Shown: positions 7,126 to 14,605, counted from the stretch's first letter. The stretch: 14,673 nucleotides of DNA from Lachnospiraceae bacterium (GCA_024691065.1 JAILOA010000044.1:1-14673), one strand, 5' to 3'. The notes: generated by a model not told the origin, from the letters alone. Translations and numbers: made by a program.

Positions 7126-7560
7126 TTATATAGTCTTCGGAACCACTATATATTCGCCTTTTTTTACAGGTGCATTGTATAATGCTGCTTCCTGTCCGTT
7201 TTCATTGGATACCGTATCTTCTCTAAATACATTTTGATATTCTGATTTTCCGGCTGTGATATCGGTTTGGGAACCTGTATTAACATCCCCTGCAGATACT
7301 ACATTTCCTAATAAATCTTTATTTTGAACATTTTGATATTCTGATTTTTCGGCTGTGATATCGGTTTGGGACCTTACATAAACTCCCCCGTCAACAGGTA
7401 CCGTATCCGTATCCAATTCATTTAATATATCTACATAATCAAGCATCTCTTCCATACCTTTTATATAGCTTTCCTTCTCACTCTCTTCAAATTCAAGCTT
7501 CGAAAGAATCCCTACATAATCAAGCATTTCCTTAGAAATTCTATTATAATTATTATCCAT
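7126..7560 (-). CDS. gatC: Asp-tRNA(Asn)/Glu-tRNA(Gln) amidotransferase subunit C with internal duplication
   Basis: The small subunit that wraps around GatA and stabilises the GatCAB complex. The N-terminal helices (ISKEMLDYVGILSKLEFEES then MEEMLDYVDILNELDTD, 8-52) and the C-terminal signature NVFRED...NAPVKKGEYIVVPKTI (110-144) are typical. At 144 residues it is about 45-50 longer than the usual 95. The extra part comes from an in-frame duplication: residues 64-78 and 97-111 both read SQTDITA(E/G)KSEYQNV, 33 residues apart. The insert falls in the linker between the helical part and the conserved tail, so the contacts with GatA on both sides could be kept. AGGGGGG lies 4 nt before the ATG. 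It is the first gene of gatCAB, with a promoter about 90 nt upstream. Confidence 0.93.
   Translation of the reverse strand: MDNNYNRISKEMLDYVGILSKLEFEESEKESYIKGMEEMLDYVDILNELDTDTVPVDGGVYVRSQTDITAEKSEYQNVQNKDLLGNVVSAGDVNTGSQTDITAGKSEYQNVFREDTVSNENGQEAALYNAPVKKGEYIVVPKTI
7229..7371 (-). repeat. Direct repeat inside gatC (44-bp copies, 99 bp apart)
   Basis: Copies at 7229-7272 and 7328-7371 match at 43 of 44 positions. The single difference (7250 against 7349) changes Glu to Gly in the encoded peptide. The 99-bp period equals 33 codons. The sequence between the copies resembles the outer flank only loosely, so the event looks like a tandem duplication whose ends have since diverged while the core stayed alike. 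Confidence 0.9.
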
Positions 7561-7652
7561 TTTACCCCCCTAAAACAGCAATCCGATATATAATAGTTAA
7601 ATCTCTTTCAAGATAAATAAACTATCACACTGCGTTCTATTTAACTTTACAG

Positions 7653-7681
7653 ATTTTAACATATATTAATAATTAAAGCAA
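7653..7681 (-). promoter_or_regulatory. Promoter of the gatCAB operon
   Basis: On the minus strand, TTGCTT (7676-7681) and TAAAAT (7653-7658) are spaced by 17 bases. The predicted 5' leader is about 85 nt. No T-box or other riboswitch signature is seen in it. Confidence 0.5.
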
Positions 7682-7786
7682 ATACTGTGCCTAGCCCGGC
7701 AAAAATCATTATATTACCAAAGTGCAACCCGATTTGCCTAAAACCCACCCCCTAAAACCTTATTTTATAGGCATAAAAAAAGGTTC

Positions 7787-7815
7787 TTGCTAAATAAATC
7801 AATAAAATATATAAT
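7787..7815 (+). promoter_or_regulatory. Promoter of the sugar-transferase / two-component operon
   Basis: TTGCTA (7787-7792) and a perfect TATAAT (7810-7815) with a 17-base spacer. The start site should be near 7822, about 27 nt before the TTG start codon. Confidence 0.6.
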
Positions 7816-7848
7816 AGTAAAGTAATAAAACACATTTGGAGGCTTGTT

Positions 7849-9282
7849 TTGATTAAAGAAAACCAAAGATTGTTAAATATATTTCAATTTATCATAGACG
7901 CTTTGATTCTTGTGGCAAGTGTTATACTCGCTTATTCATTAAGATTCGATGCCGATTTTAGCCCGCTGCTTAAATATCATATAATTGCACCGCCGAGGGG
8001 ATATTATTTAAAACGAGAGGACTATATAGATTTACTTGTATTCCTCATTCCTGCATATCTCATACTTTATTATGTATGTAAAATGTATGATCCAAAGCGT
8101 ACAAACAGCAGACGTTATGAATTTTGGTGCCTGCTTAAAGCTAACTTTTTCGGAATTATGTATTTTACGGTCGTTGTATACTTTATTAAGCACAATGTTG
8201 ACTACGCCCGTATTTTCCTTGGTTTGTTTGCCATTACAAATATAACACTTGATTTTATATTCAGACTTACGGTGTCCTTTATACTTAAGCGTATGAGAAG
8301 AACAGGACATAACCTTAAGCATGTTATATTGGTTGGATACAGCCGAAGCGCCATAGATTACATTGACAGACTTAGAAGCCATCCCGAGTGGGGCTACTAT
8401 GTTCACGGTATATTGGACGACAGCATGCCAACAACCACGAAATACAGAAATGTACCGGTCATCGGTAAGATAAGCTTACTTCCTAAGCTTCTTTCTACCA
8501 ACAAATTCGATGAAATCGGCATAACCATAGGCATTGACGAATTCGGTAAATTAGAGAAAATCGTCGAGACCTGCGAAAAATCCGGCATTTATACAAAATT
8601 TATCCCGGATTATAATCAGATTCTTCCTACAAAGCCTTACACAGAGGACTTAGACGGTATTCCGGTAATTCATATCCGCCATGTACCGCTCACATCCTCT
8701 CTCAATAAATTTGTCAAAAGAACAATCGATATTATCGGTTCCCTCTTTGGAATCATTATTTTATCCGTTCCTATGGCAATTGTAATGCTTATTATCAAAT
8801 GTACCTCAGAGGGGCCGGTTATATTTTCTCAGATCAGAATCGGTACACATAACAAAGAATTTAAAATGTATAAATTCCGTTCCATGTATCTGCAGGATGA
8901 TTCCGAAGAGAAAAAAGGCTGGACCACAAAGGATGACCCCAGAGTTACACCGATTGGCAGGTTTATGAGAAAAACCAATGTTGATGAGCTGCCTCAGCTT
9001 ATAAATGTTCTTAAAGGCGATATGAGTCTCATCGGTCCGAGACCTGAGAGACCTCAATTTGTTAAGAAGTTCCAACAGGAGATTCCTCGTTATATGGTTA
9101 AGCATCAGGTACGCCCGGGTATGACCGGTTGGGCACAGGTAAACGGCCTCAGAGGCGATACATCCATTGCAAAACGTATTCAATATGATTTATATTATGT
9201 TGAAAACTGGACACTTGCTCTGGATATTAAAATCCTCTTCCTAACCTTCTTCAGTAAAAAAGTTAACGAGAATGCGTACTAA
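7849..9282 (+). CDS. Polyprenyl-phosphate hexose-1-phosphate transferase (WbaP/WcaJ type)
   Basis: Initiating glycosyltransferase that moves a sugar-1-phosphate from a nucleotide sugar onto undecaprenyl phosphate, the first step of exopolysaccharide, capsule or glycan assembly, at the cytoplasmic membrane. The 477 residues show hydrophobic segments at about 13-31, 60-79, 100-114 and 121-146, a Rossmann-like middle domain (VILVGYSRSAIDYI, 159-172), a membrane re-entrant helix (293-317), and the catalytic PGT domain. That domain has KMYKFRSM (339-346), the Asp379-Glu380 dyad in NVDELPQ, SLIGPRPE (393-400) and RPGMTGWAQVNGLRG (422-436). Start: TTG 7849 is the only suitable start codon, with GGAGG 6 nt before it. 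The sugar (Glc, Gal or other) cannot be told. No other glycan genes are in the window, which is unusual; a two-component system follows after 40 nt and is probably co-transcribed. Confidence 0.93.
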   Translation: MIKENQRLLNIFQFIIDALILVASVILAYSLRFDADFSPLLKYHIIAPPRGYYLKREDYIDLLVFLIPAYLILYYVCKMYDPKRTNSRRYEFWCLLKANFFGIMYFTVVVYFIKHNVDYARIFLGLFAITNITLDFIFRLTVSFILKRMRRTGHNLKHVILVGYSRSAIDYIDRLRSHPEWGYYVHGILDDSMPTTTKYRNVPVIGKISLLPKLLSTNKFDEIGITIGIDEFGKLEKIVETCEKSGIYTKFIPDYNQILPTKPYTEDLDGIPVIHIRHVPLTSSLNKFVKRTIDIIGSLFGIIILSVPMAIVMLIIKCTSEGPVIFSQIRIGTHNKEFKMYKFRSMYLQDDSEEKKGWTTKDDPRVTPIGRFMRKTNVDELPQLINVLKGDMSLIGPRPERPQFVKKFQQEIPRYMVKHQVRPGMTGWAQVNGLRGDTSIAKRIQYDLYYVENWTLALDIKILFLTFFSKKVNENAY

Positions 9283-9322
9283 GAACAATACATTTAAATA
9301 ATATATATGGAGGGACAGGGCT

Positions 9323-10828
9323 ATGACTGTCCGGCAAAAAATCACTATTGCAATTATTATTTCATTTGCAATACCTCTCTTCTTTACTGTTTTTACGGCA
9401 AGTTTTTGTAAAAGCTCATTAAAGCAGATTTTAAAAAAGAATTATAATTATGTTCCTAAAAAAATAAGTTTATTCAAGGACTCCTATCTTGTTGCGGATG
9501 AAATATCCAACAATAATTTTAATATGGTTTATCAGGAAATTATCAAATCTCCTGAAAGTTTTGTTGAAATTGATAACTTAGATACTATTAATAAGGATCT
9601 TCAGAAGGTAAACGCCTTTTTATTCGTTCAGCTTAACTCAAATGACCTGTTTTACGGTCGTTCTACAAATGATTTTGCAGGCATTTTCAATATAATACAT
9701 CAGGGTTACCCTCATTATTTATCTGAAGATGCGATTTATAATTCGTATTTCGTAAGTGATAACGGTAAGAATATCAATACATTTGTTATCACTAATTTAG
9801 GTCCCTATACACATAGCCTTGAAAAATATGTCAATACAGTTATTGCCGTCTTTGTGATATCTTTACTCACATCTGCTGTTCTGCTGGGCTTATGGTTATA
9901 TTTTAGCTTTTACAGGCAATTCGAGTTACTTACTTCAATTGCAAGGCAGATAAGCGAATCGGAACTTGATTTACCTATTAAGGTTCCTGATTCAGACGAT
10001 GAAATTATAAGACTTTGCAAAAAATTGGAGCTTACAAGGCAAAAGCTTTTGGATATGCTTGAAGAAAGACTTCAATATGAGGAAGATACCAGAGTTATGA
10101 TTACAAGTCTGGCTCATGACTTCAGAACTCCTCTAACAGCCATAAAGGGTTACTCGGAAGGCCTAAGGGATAATATTGCAAAAACCGAAGAAAAGAGAAA
10201 TCAATATCTTCAGACCATTTACAATAAAGCTTGTGACCTCACCTATCTGGTTGATGAGCTTTCACTTTTTTCCAAGGTCGAAGGTAATAATATAATATAT
10301 AATTTTAAGGCACTCAATTTAAACAATTATTTCATTGATTGTATGGAGGAAATCGATTTAGATATCTCATCCTCAAATTTTGACGTTACATTTACAAATA
10401 ATGTAAATAAAGACACCAGGATTTTAGCAGACCCTGAGCAATTAAAAAGGGTTATTACAAATATCTGCGGAAACAGCATAAAATATAACGATAAAGAGAA
10501 GGGCATACTGAATATTACAATAAATGAGCTGGTTAAAAGTCCGAAACTTTATAAAGTCCTTGACGAAATGGAAAAGAAGGAAGATACTTTAGTTATAGTT
10601 TCTATTGCAGATAACGGTCCCGGTGTCTCCGATAAGGCTCTGCCGCTTATATTTAACAGATTTTACAGAACAGATTCTTCCAGGAATTCTTCAAAGCCGG
10701 GCAGCGGACTCGGTTTATCCATAGTTGCTAAGATTGTCTATGATCATGGCGGTAAGATTTGGGCAGAAAGAAATGAGTATGGCGGACTTACCATATTCTT
10801 TACATTGAAAACCAAAAACAGTATATAG
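9323..10828 (+). CDS. Membrane sensor histidine kinase
   Basis: Sensor of a two-component pair with the next gene. The 501 residues comprise TM1 (about 7-27), an extracytoplasmic sensor of about 140 residues with no family I recognise, TM2 (about 169-195), a HAMP linker (about 196-250), and a HisKA dimerisation domain with phospho-accepting His265 in SLAHDFRTPLTAIKGY. The ATPase domain follows, with N box Asn384 (NICGNSIKYND), G1 box DNGPG (430-434), F box IFNRFYR and G2 box GSGLGLSI (460-467). All key residues are present, so both kinase and phosphatase activity are likely. GGAGG lies 9-10 nt before the ATG. It sits 40 nt after the sugar-transferase gene without a terminator between them. 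The kinase precedes its regulator, which is the less common order. Confidence 0.94.
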   Translation: MTVRQKITIAIIISFAIPLFFTVFTASFCKSSLKQILKKNYNYVPKKISLFKDSYLVADEISNNNFNMVYQEIIKSPESFVEIDNLDTINKDLQKVNAFLFVQLNSNDLFYGRSTNDFAGIFNIIHQGYPHYLSEDAIYNSYFVSDNGKNINTFVITNLGPYTHSLEKYVNTVIAVFVISLLTSAVLLGLWLYFSFYRQFELLTSIARQISESELDLPIKVPDSDDEIIRLCKKLELTRQKLLDMLEERLQYEEDTRVMITSLAHDFRTPLTAIKGYSEGLRDNIAKTEEKRNQYLQTIYNKACDLTYLVDELSLFSKVEGNNIIYNFKALNLNNYFIDCMEEIDLDISSSNFDVTFTNNVNKDTRILADPEQLKRVITNICGNSIKYNDKEKGILNITINELVKSPKLYKVLDEMEKKEDTLVIVSIADNGPGVSDKALPLIFNRFYRTDSSRNSSKPGSGLGLSIVAKIVYDHGGKIWAERNEYGGLTIFFTLKTKNSI

Positions 10829-10835
10829 ATTAAAA

Positions 10836-10848
10836 GGGGATTGTCCCC
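10836..10848 (+). other. Small GC hairpin between kinase and regulator genes
   Basis: GGGGA and TCCCC form a perfect 5-bp inverted repeat with a TTG loop in an otherwise AT-rich junction. It lies 7 nt after the kinase stop codon and 3 or 15 nt before the two possible regulator starts. It could protect the mRNA or adjust the kinase:regulator ratio; no T-run follows. Confidence 0.4.
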
Positions 10849-10863
10849 GGAATGGAGAAAAAA

Positions 10864-11553
10864 ATGTCGAAGATTTTAATTATTGAAGATGAAGTTGCTA
10901 TTGCGGATCTTGAAAAAGATTATCTTGAACTCAGTAATTTTGAAGTTACACTTGAAAGTAACGGTCAGGACGGTATGGTTACGGCATTGAAGAATGACTT
11001 TGACCTTATTATATTGGACCTCATGCTCCCTGAGGTAGATGGCTTCGAAATATGCAAGGCAATCCGTGAAGAGAAGAACACTCCTATCATCATTATTTCA
11101 GCCAAAAAAGATGATATAGATAAAATCAGAGGTTTAAGCCTCGGTGCCGATGATTATATGACTAAACCATTCAGCCCGAGTGAGCTTGTTGCCAGGGTTA
11201 AGGCTCATCTTTCCAGATATGAACGCCTTACAAATGTTGGTCAGGTTAAGAATTCAGTAATAGAGATTCGCGACTTAAAAATCGACAAGACAGCGAGACG
11301 CGTATGGAAGGCAGGTATTGAGAAGAATTTTACATCCAAGGAATTTGATCTTCTTTGTTTCCTGGTTGAGAATCCTAATCATGTATTTACCAAAGAAGAG
11401 CTTTTTAAGGAAATCTGGAAAATGGATTCTGTCGGTGATATTGCTACTGTTACCGTTCATATCAAAAAGCTCAGAGAAAAAATCGAAAATAACACCTCTA
11501 ATCCTCAATATATCGAGACCATCTGGGGTGTCGGATATAGATTTAAACTCTAA
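10864..11553 (+). CDS. OmpR/PhoB-family response regulator
   Basis: DNA-binding partner of the preceding kinase. The start is placed at ATG 10864 (protein MSKILIIEDE, 229 residues) because GGAG lies 6 nt before it. An in-frame ATG at 10852 would add MEKK but has only a distant AGGGG. The receiver domain (1-118) has the acidic pair Glu8-Asp9, phospho-acceptor Asp52 in LDLMLPEVDGF, Ser79 in place of the more usual Thr, and Lys101 in TKPFSP. The C-terminal winged helix (about 132-229) carries FTSKEFDLLCFLVENPNHVFTKEEL, the recognition-helix region TVTVHIKKLREKIE, and ends in YIETIWGVGYRFKL. This makes it a transcription regulator. Its targets are unknown; the upstream sugar-transferase promoter is a natural candidate for autoregulation, by inference only. 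Confidence 0.94.
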   Translation: MSKILIIEDEVAIADLEKDYLELSNFEVTLESNGQDGMVTALKNDFDLIILDLMLPEVDGFEICKAIREEKNTPIIIISAKKDDIDKIRGLSLGADDYMTKPFSPSELVARVKAHLSRYERLTNVGQVKNSVIEIRDLKIDKTARRVWKAGIEKNFTSKEFDLLCFLVENPNHVFTKEELFKEIWKMDSVGDIATVTVHIKKLREKIENNTSNPQYIETIWGVGYRFKL

Positions 11554-11650
11554 TTTCAGATTGATTTTTCACCTTCATTTTCAGCTTGATTTTTAGCTTT
11601 ATTTTTATGATTTTAATTTTGCTTTTGATTTGCTTTTAATTTTAATAAAA
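11554..11650 (+). other. T-rich low-complexity spacer after the response regulator
   Basis: About 97 bases dominated by T, with degenerate recurring elements such as GATTTTT, GCTTTT and CATTTTCA, and no convincing stem-loop. It ends just before the yifB promoter. It may be an unstructured U-rich 3' trailer or the remains of a short tandem repeat. It is not coding on either strand in any persuasive way. Confidence 0.5.
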
Positions 11651-11655
11651 AACTC

Positions 11656-11684
11656 TTGAAATAATTTTTATATCAATATATAAT
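11656..11684 (+). promoter_or_regulatory. Promoter of the yifB-dprA unit
   Basis: TTGAAA (11656-11661) and perfect TATAAT (11679-11684) with a 17-base AT-rich spacer; the best sigma-A match in the window. The leader is about 43 nt. Confidence 0.7.
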
Positions 11685-11703
11685 CCTTTCTTAGGGAAAC
11701 ACG

Positions 11704-11725
11704 CCTTTCAATTTCGGTTGAAAGG
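11704..11725 (+). promoter_or_regulatory. Hairpin enclosing the yifB ribosome-binding site
   Basis: A perfect 8-bp inverted repeat (CCTTTCAA with TTGAAAGG) with a TTTCGG loop. The only ribosome-site candidate for the following ATG, AAAGG at 11721-11725 (8 nt before ATG 11734), lies in the 3' arm and would be paired. This predicts translation held back unless the hairpin opens. Confidence 0.55.
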
Positions 11726-11733
11726 ATATTAAA

Positions 11734-13266
11734 ATGTTTAATGAAACAAATTCTGTAGCCATTGAAGGAATCAATGGCAAAATCATCAAAACCGAGGCAG
11801 ACGTATCTGATGGTCTGCCTGGTTTTTCTATGGTCGGCTACCTCTCTTCAGAAGTCAGAGAGGCACGTGAACGTGTCTGGATTTCTCTTAAAAATGCCGG
11901 ATTTAAAATCCCACCAAAAAAAATCACAATCAATCTTTCACCCGCAGATATCCGAAAAGACGGTACTTCTTATGATCTTTCCATAGCTGTGGCTGTTCTT
12001 GCCGCAATCGGAATACTGAGTGATAAATATCTTAAAGATTCTGTTATTATCGGTGAACTCTCTCTCGATGGTCGTGTAAAGCCTGTAACAGGTATATTAT
12101 CGATGGTTTATACCGCCTACGACAAAGGGTTCAAATATGTCATAGTTCCCGAAGGCAATAAAAATGAAGCAATGGTCGTTAACGGTATAAATATTATACC
12201 AATCAGTGAAATTGCCGATCTCCCGGTTATTCTTCTTTATCCCGATGAATATGTTATTAAAAACCAATCGCCTGTGATATCATTTGAGGACAACTCTCCC
12301 ATTCCTGATTTTTCGGACGTACGTGGACAAAGCATCTCAAAGCGCGCCATAGAAACTGCTGTAAGCGGTATGCATAATATACTGATGATCGGTCCTCCCG
12401 GTTCCGGAAAATCAATGCTTGCAAAGCGTATTCCCGGCATTATGCCAATCCCTGATTTTGATGAAAAGATGGAAATATCCAAAATATACAGTGTTTCCGG
12501 TCTATTATCGGATGAAAATCCTATAATTAAAAGACGCCCGTTCAGATCTCCGCATCATACGGTCACCCAAACTGCCCTGGTCGGAGGCGGACGTTATCCA
12601 AAACCTGGAGAAATAACATTAGCAAACGGAGGCGTACTATTTCTGGATGAATTCCCCGAATTTGCCCGTCAGACAATTGAGGTCCTAAGACAACCTATGG
12701 AGGACGGCGTCATAAATGTATCAAGAGTCGGAGGCAGCTATCGTTACCCCGCCCGCTTTCAACTGGTTGCCGCCATGAACCCTTGTCCATGCGGCTTTTT
12801 TCCGGACAGAAGAAAATGTACCTGCCCCGACAGAGTAGTCAAAAGATATCTTTCCAAGATAAGTCAACCGATACTTGATAGAATCGACATTTGTACAGAA
12901 ACCACCTCTCTTGAATATTCGGAAATAAATATAAATAACACTAATAAAAACGAAACAACCGAGGAAATAAGAAAACGTGTCATAAAAACCCATAAGATTC
13001 AAAGTGAAAGATATAAAGATGAGGAATTCAAATTTAATGCACATTTAACTCCGAATAAAATCAAAAAATATTGTAAGCTAAGCCCAGATGCAGAAGATTT
13101 GATTAAAAATGTATTCGAAAGCGATACTATTTCTTCCCGAGCTTACCACCGTATTTTAAGGGTTTCCAGAACGTTAGCCGATATGGAGGAAGCTGATATA
13201 ATAGACGAAAAACATGTTGCGGAAGCCATTAGCTACCGGAATAACGATAAAAATTTATGGAGATAA
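11734..13266 (+). CDS. comM: YifB/ComM-family AAA+ ATPase (Mg-chelatase-like)
   Basis: Member of the YifB family. Its best-studied member, ComM of gamma-proteobacteria, is a hexameric helicase that drives branch migration of incoming DNA during natural transformation; the role in clostridia is less clear. The 510 residues have a Lon-protease-like (ChlI N-terminal) fold at about 1-165 (NLSPADIRKDGTSYDLSIA, 67-85), then the AAA+ module with Walker A GPPGSGKS (220-227, Lys226) and Walker B LFLDEFPEF (302-310), RQPMEDG (319-325), a Cys-rich patch with four Cys at 351-364 (NPCPCGFF and KCTCPD), and the C-terminal Mg-chelatase helical domain (to NDKNLWR). Length and motifs are normal. It has its own promoter and a hairpin over its ribosome site; dprA follows after 44 nt. 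That pairing supports a DNA-uptake or recombination role. Confidence 0.93.
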   Translation: MFNETNSVAIEGINGKIIKTEADVSDGLPGFSMVGYLSSEVREARERVWISLKNAGFKIPPKKITINLSPADIRKDGTSYDLSIAVAVLAAIGILSDKYLKDSVIIGELSLDGRVKPVTGILSMVYTAYDKGFKYVIVPEGNKNEAMVVNGINIIPISEIADLPVILLYPDEYVIKNQSPVISFEDNSPIPDFSDVRGQSISKRAIETAVSGMHNILMIGPPGSGKSMLAKRIPGIMPIPDFDEKMEISKIYSVSGLLSDENPIIKRRPFRSPHHTVTQTALVGGGRYPKPGEITLANGGVLFLDEFPEFARQTIEVLRQPMEDGVINVSRVGGSYRYPARFQLVAAMNPCPCGFFPDRRKCTCPDRVVKRYLSKISQPILDRIDICTETTSLEYSEININNTNKNETTEEIRKRVIKTHKIQSERYKDEEFKFNAHLTPNKIKKYCKLSPDAEDLIKNVFESDTISSRAYHRILRVSRTLADMEEADIIDEKHVAEAISYRNNDKNLWR

Positions 13267-13310
13267 TAAAAATATGAGAAGTCTCAAAAAATTTATGGAG
13301 GAAAAATTCT

Positions 13311-14408
13311 ATGACAGATAAGGAATATGCTCTTTGGCTGTCCACCATTGATTTTAACCTGGGCTTAAAAAAGATAAATGCCTTGTTAAATATCTTCGGT
13401 ACGGCCGAGGCGATATATAATTCAACCCCTGAAACCATTGAAAAAACAGGCATATTAAACAAAAAACTATTAGATAAATATATAGAACATAAAAATTTAA
13501 ATAAATTCAAGGAAACCCTGGATTATCTACATAAGCAACATATTAATTTTACATATTACGGAAGCGACGATTATCCCGAAAAGCTTTTAAATATTGACAA
13601 TGCACCTTTCGGTTTATACTATCTCGGAAATCTACCGGATTCAAAAAAGAAATGTATTGCCATAGTCGGTGCCAGAAATTGTTCTCACGAAGGGAAGGAA
13701 ATTGCCAAAAAGCTATCAAAAGAATTAGTTGAAAACGGGATAGAAATAATTAGCGGAATGGCCAGAGGAATCGATATATCAGCACATAGAGGTGCTCTGG
13801 AAGTACTTAACGGAAAGACCTATGCTGTCCTAGGTTGCAGTGTTGATATATGTTATCCGAGAGAAAATATTGCAGCCTATATGGATATTCAGGAAAACGG
13901 CGGTATCATCTCCGAACTGCCTCCTGAAACTCAGCCCCTATCAAGAAATTTTCCGATCAGAAACAGAATTATTTCCGGTCTATCCGACGGAGTTTTGGTA
14001 GTTCAGGCAGGTGAAAAATCCGGTTCTATCATAACCGCCGGAATGGCCTTAGATCAAGGCAAAGATTTATATGTAGTTCCGGGTTCAATTATGAATCCAT
14101 TGTATAAGGGTAGCAACTATCTAATAAAAACCGGATCAATCCCCGTCACCGGAGTTTCGGATATCCTGGACGGCCTTAATATAATCAGAGATGAAAATGT
14201 AGGCGATTTAAAATTAAAGAACTCCGATAATCTGCCCGAAACCCATAAAATGGTATATGAATGCTTATCCCTTAATCCTGTCCATGTATCTCAAATAGTA
14301 GGAAATACAGGATTAGATTACGCGATGGTTATGAAGGCTCTTATTTACCTGGAATTAAAGGGATTTGTAAAGGATCTCGGAAATAAATATTATGCCGTGC
14401 TTTTGTAA
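13311..14408 (+). CDS. dprA: DNA-processing protein DprA
   Basis: Binds incoming single-stranded DNA and loads RecA during natural transformation. The 365 residues have three parts. The N-terminal helical/SAM-like region is at about 1-75. The Rossmann-fold core is at about 80-290, with YPEKLL (88-93), the signature IVGARNCSHEGKEIA (118-132), ISGMARGIDISAHRGAL (147-163), TYAVLGCSVDICYP (170-183), FPIRNRIISGLSDGVLVVQAG (214-234) and PGSIMNPLYKGSNYLI (257-272). The C-terminal winged-helix (DprA_WH) domain is at about 305-365. GGAGG lies 9 nt before the ATG. It follows the yifB gene by 44 nt with no terminator and is probably co-transcribed. topA, a frequent next gene in related genomes, is absent: the next 265 bases are non-coding and face the other way. 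Confidence 0.96.
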   Translation: MTDKEYALWLSTIDFNLGLKKINALLNIFGTAEAIYNSTPETIEKTGILNKKLLDKYIEHKNLNKFKETLDYLHKQHINFTYYGSDDYPEKLLNIDNAPFGLYYLGNLPDSKKKCIAIVGARNCSHEGKEIAKKLSKELVENGIEIISGMARGIDISAHRGALEVLNGKTYAVLGCSVDICYPRENIAAYMDIQENGGIISELPPETQPLSRNFPIRNRIISGLSDGVLVVQAGEKSGSIITAGMALDQGKDLYVVPGSIMNPLYKGSNYLIKTGSIPVTGVSDILDGLNIIRDENVGDLKLKNSDNLPETHKMVYECLSLNPVHVSQIVGNTGLDYAMVMKALIYLELKGFVKDLGNKYYAVLL

Positions 14409-14510
14409 ATAATCGAAAATAAAATATATAACATATTCGAGAATACTCCTGCTTCTATAAAGTTAAAAATTATAGATACTAATCAAAAGAATTATCAAAA
14501 AAATAAAGGC
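14409..14510. other. Convergent intergenic spacer after dprA
   Basis: About 100 AT-rich bases without a gene. An inverted repeat TCTATAA (14454-14460) with TTATAGA (14470-14476) lies here but has no T-run, so no clear terminator of dprA is visible. Confidence 0.4.
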
Positions 14511-14542
14511 AAAAAAAAGAGCTGCCTCACGACAGCAGCTCT
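14511..14542 (-). terminator. Strong rho-independent terminator (minus strand)
   Basis: AGAGCTGC (14518-14525) pairs with GCAGCTCT (14535-14542) around a 9-nt loop. On the minus strand it is followed by a run of eight Ts, while on the plus strand no T-run follows. The direction is therefore leftward, ending a transcript that starts to its right. Confidence 0.85.
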
Positions 14543-14599
14543 GATAAAGGAGAAGGTATGAAAAAATTTCATTAAGCATATATCAAATTTTCATTTGAT
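14511..14599 (-). ncRNA. Candidate small RNA, about 89 nt, with CU-rich anti-Shine-Dalgarno linker
   Basis: On the minus strand a promoter (14606-14634) predicts a start at A 14599. From there: a 7-bp hairpin with a GAAA tetraloop (ATCAAAT/ATTTGAT, 14582-14599); a second small inverted repeat ATGAAA/TTTCAT (14558-14572); an unpaired CU-rich stretch with ACCTTCTCCTTTATC (14543-14557); and an 8-bp GC-rich terminator with eight Us (14511-14542). No open reading frame fits this transcript. TCTCCTTT is complementary to Shine-Dalgarno sequences (AAAGGAGA), as in known CU-rich regulatory RNAs of Gram-positives, so base-pairing with mRNA starts is the likely role. I do not recognise the family. The alternative is the 3' end of a longer minus-strand transcript entering from beyond the right edge. 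Confidence 0.55.
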
Positions 14600-14605
14600 G
14601 GTTGA

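Larger units (their letters stand above)
7561..7848. other. Divergent intergenic region between gatC and the sugar-transferase gene
   Basis: 288 AT-rich bases with one promoter facing each way (7653-7681 minus, 7787-7815 plus) and no credible gene. Between them lies a C-rich patch (about 7744-7753) flanked by two CCTAAAAC direct repeats, and an imperfect inverted repeat (TGCCTAAAA near 7735-7743 with TTTTATAGGCA near 7763-7773). This repeat sits just upstream of the rightward -35 and might be an operator; no binding protein can be named. Confidence 0.5.

Noticed and set aside
7561..7652. gatC leader considered as a T-box or other riboswitch.
   Set aside because: No T-box sequence, no specifier stem and no terminator/antiterminator pair are visible in the leader of about 85 nt.
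7735..7780. Inverted repeat near the divergent promoters considered as a terminator.
   Set aside because: Stem is interrupted and no T-run follows on the relevant strand; it lies upstream of both genes.
14558..14575. Five-codon open frame MKKFH on the plus strand behind a perfect-looking AAGGAGAAGG ribosome site, with a hairpin before it.
   Set aside because: The ribosome site is simply the complement of the CU-rich linker of the minus-strand small-RNA candidate, and the U8 terminator shows transcription in the opposite direction. A leader peptide cannot be fully excluded, since the downstream gene would lie outside the window.
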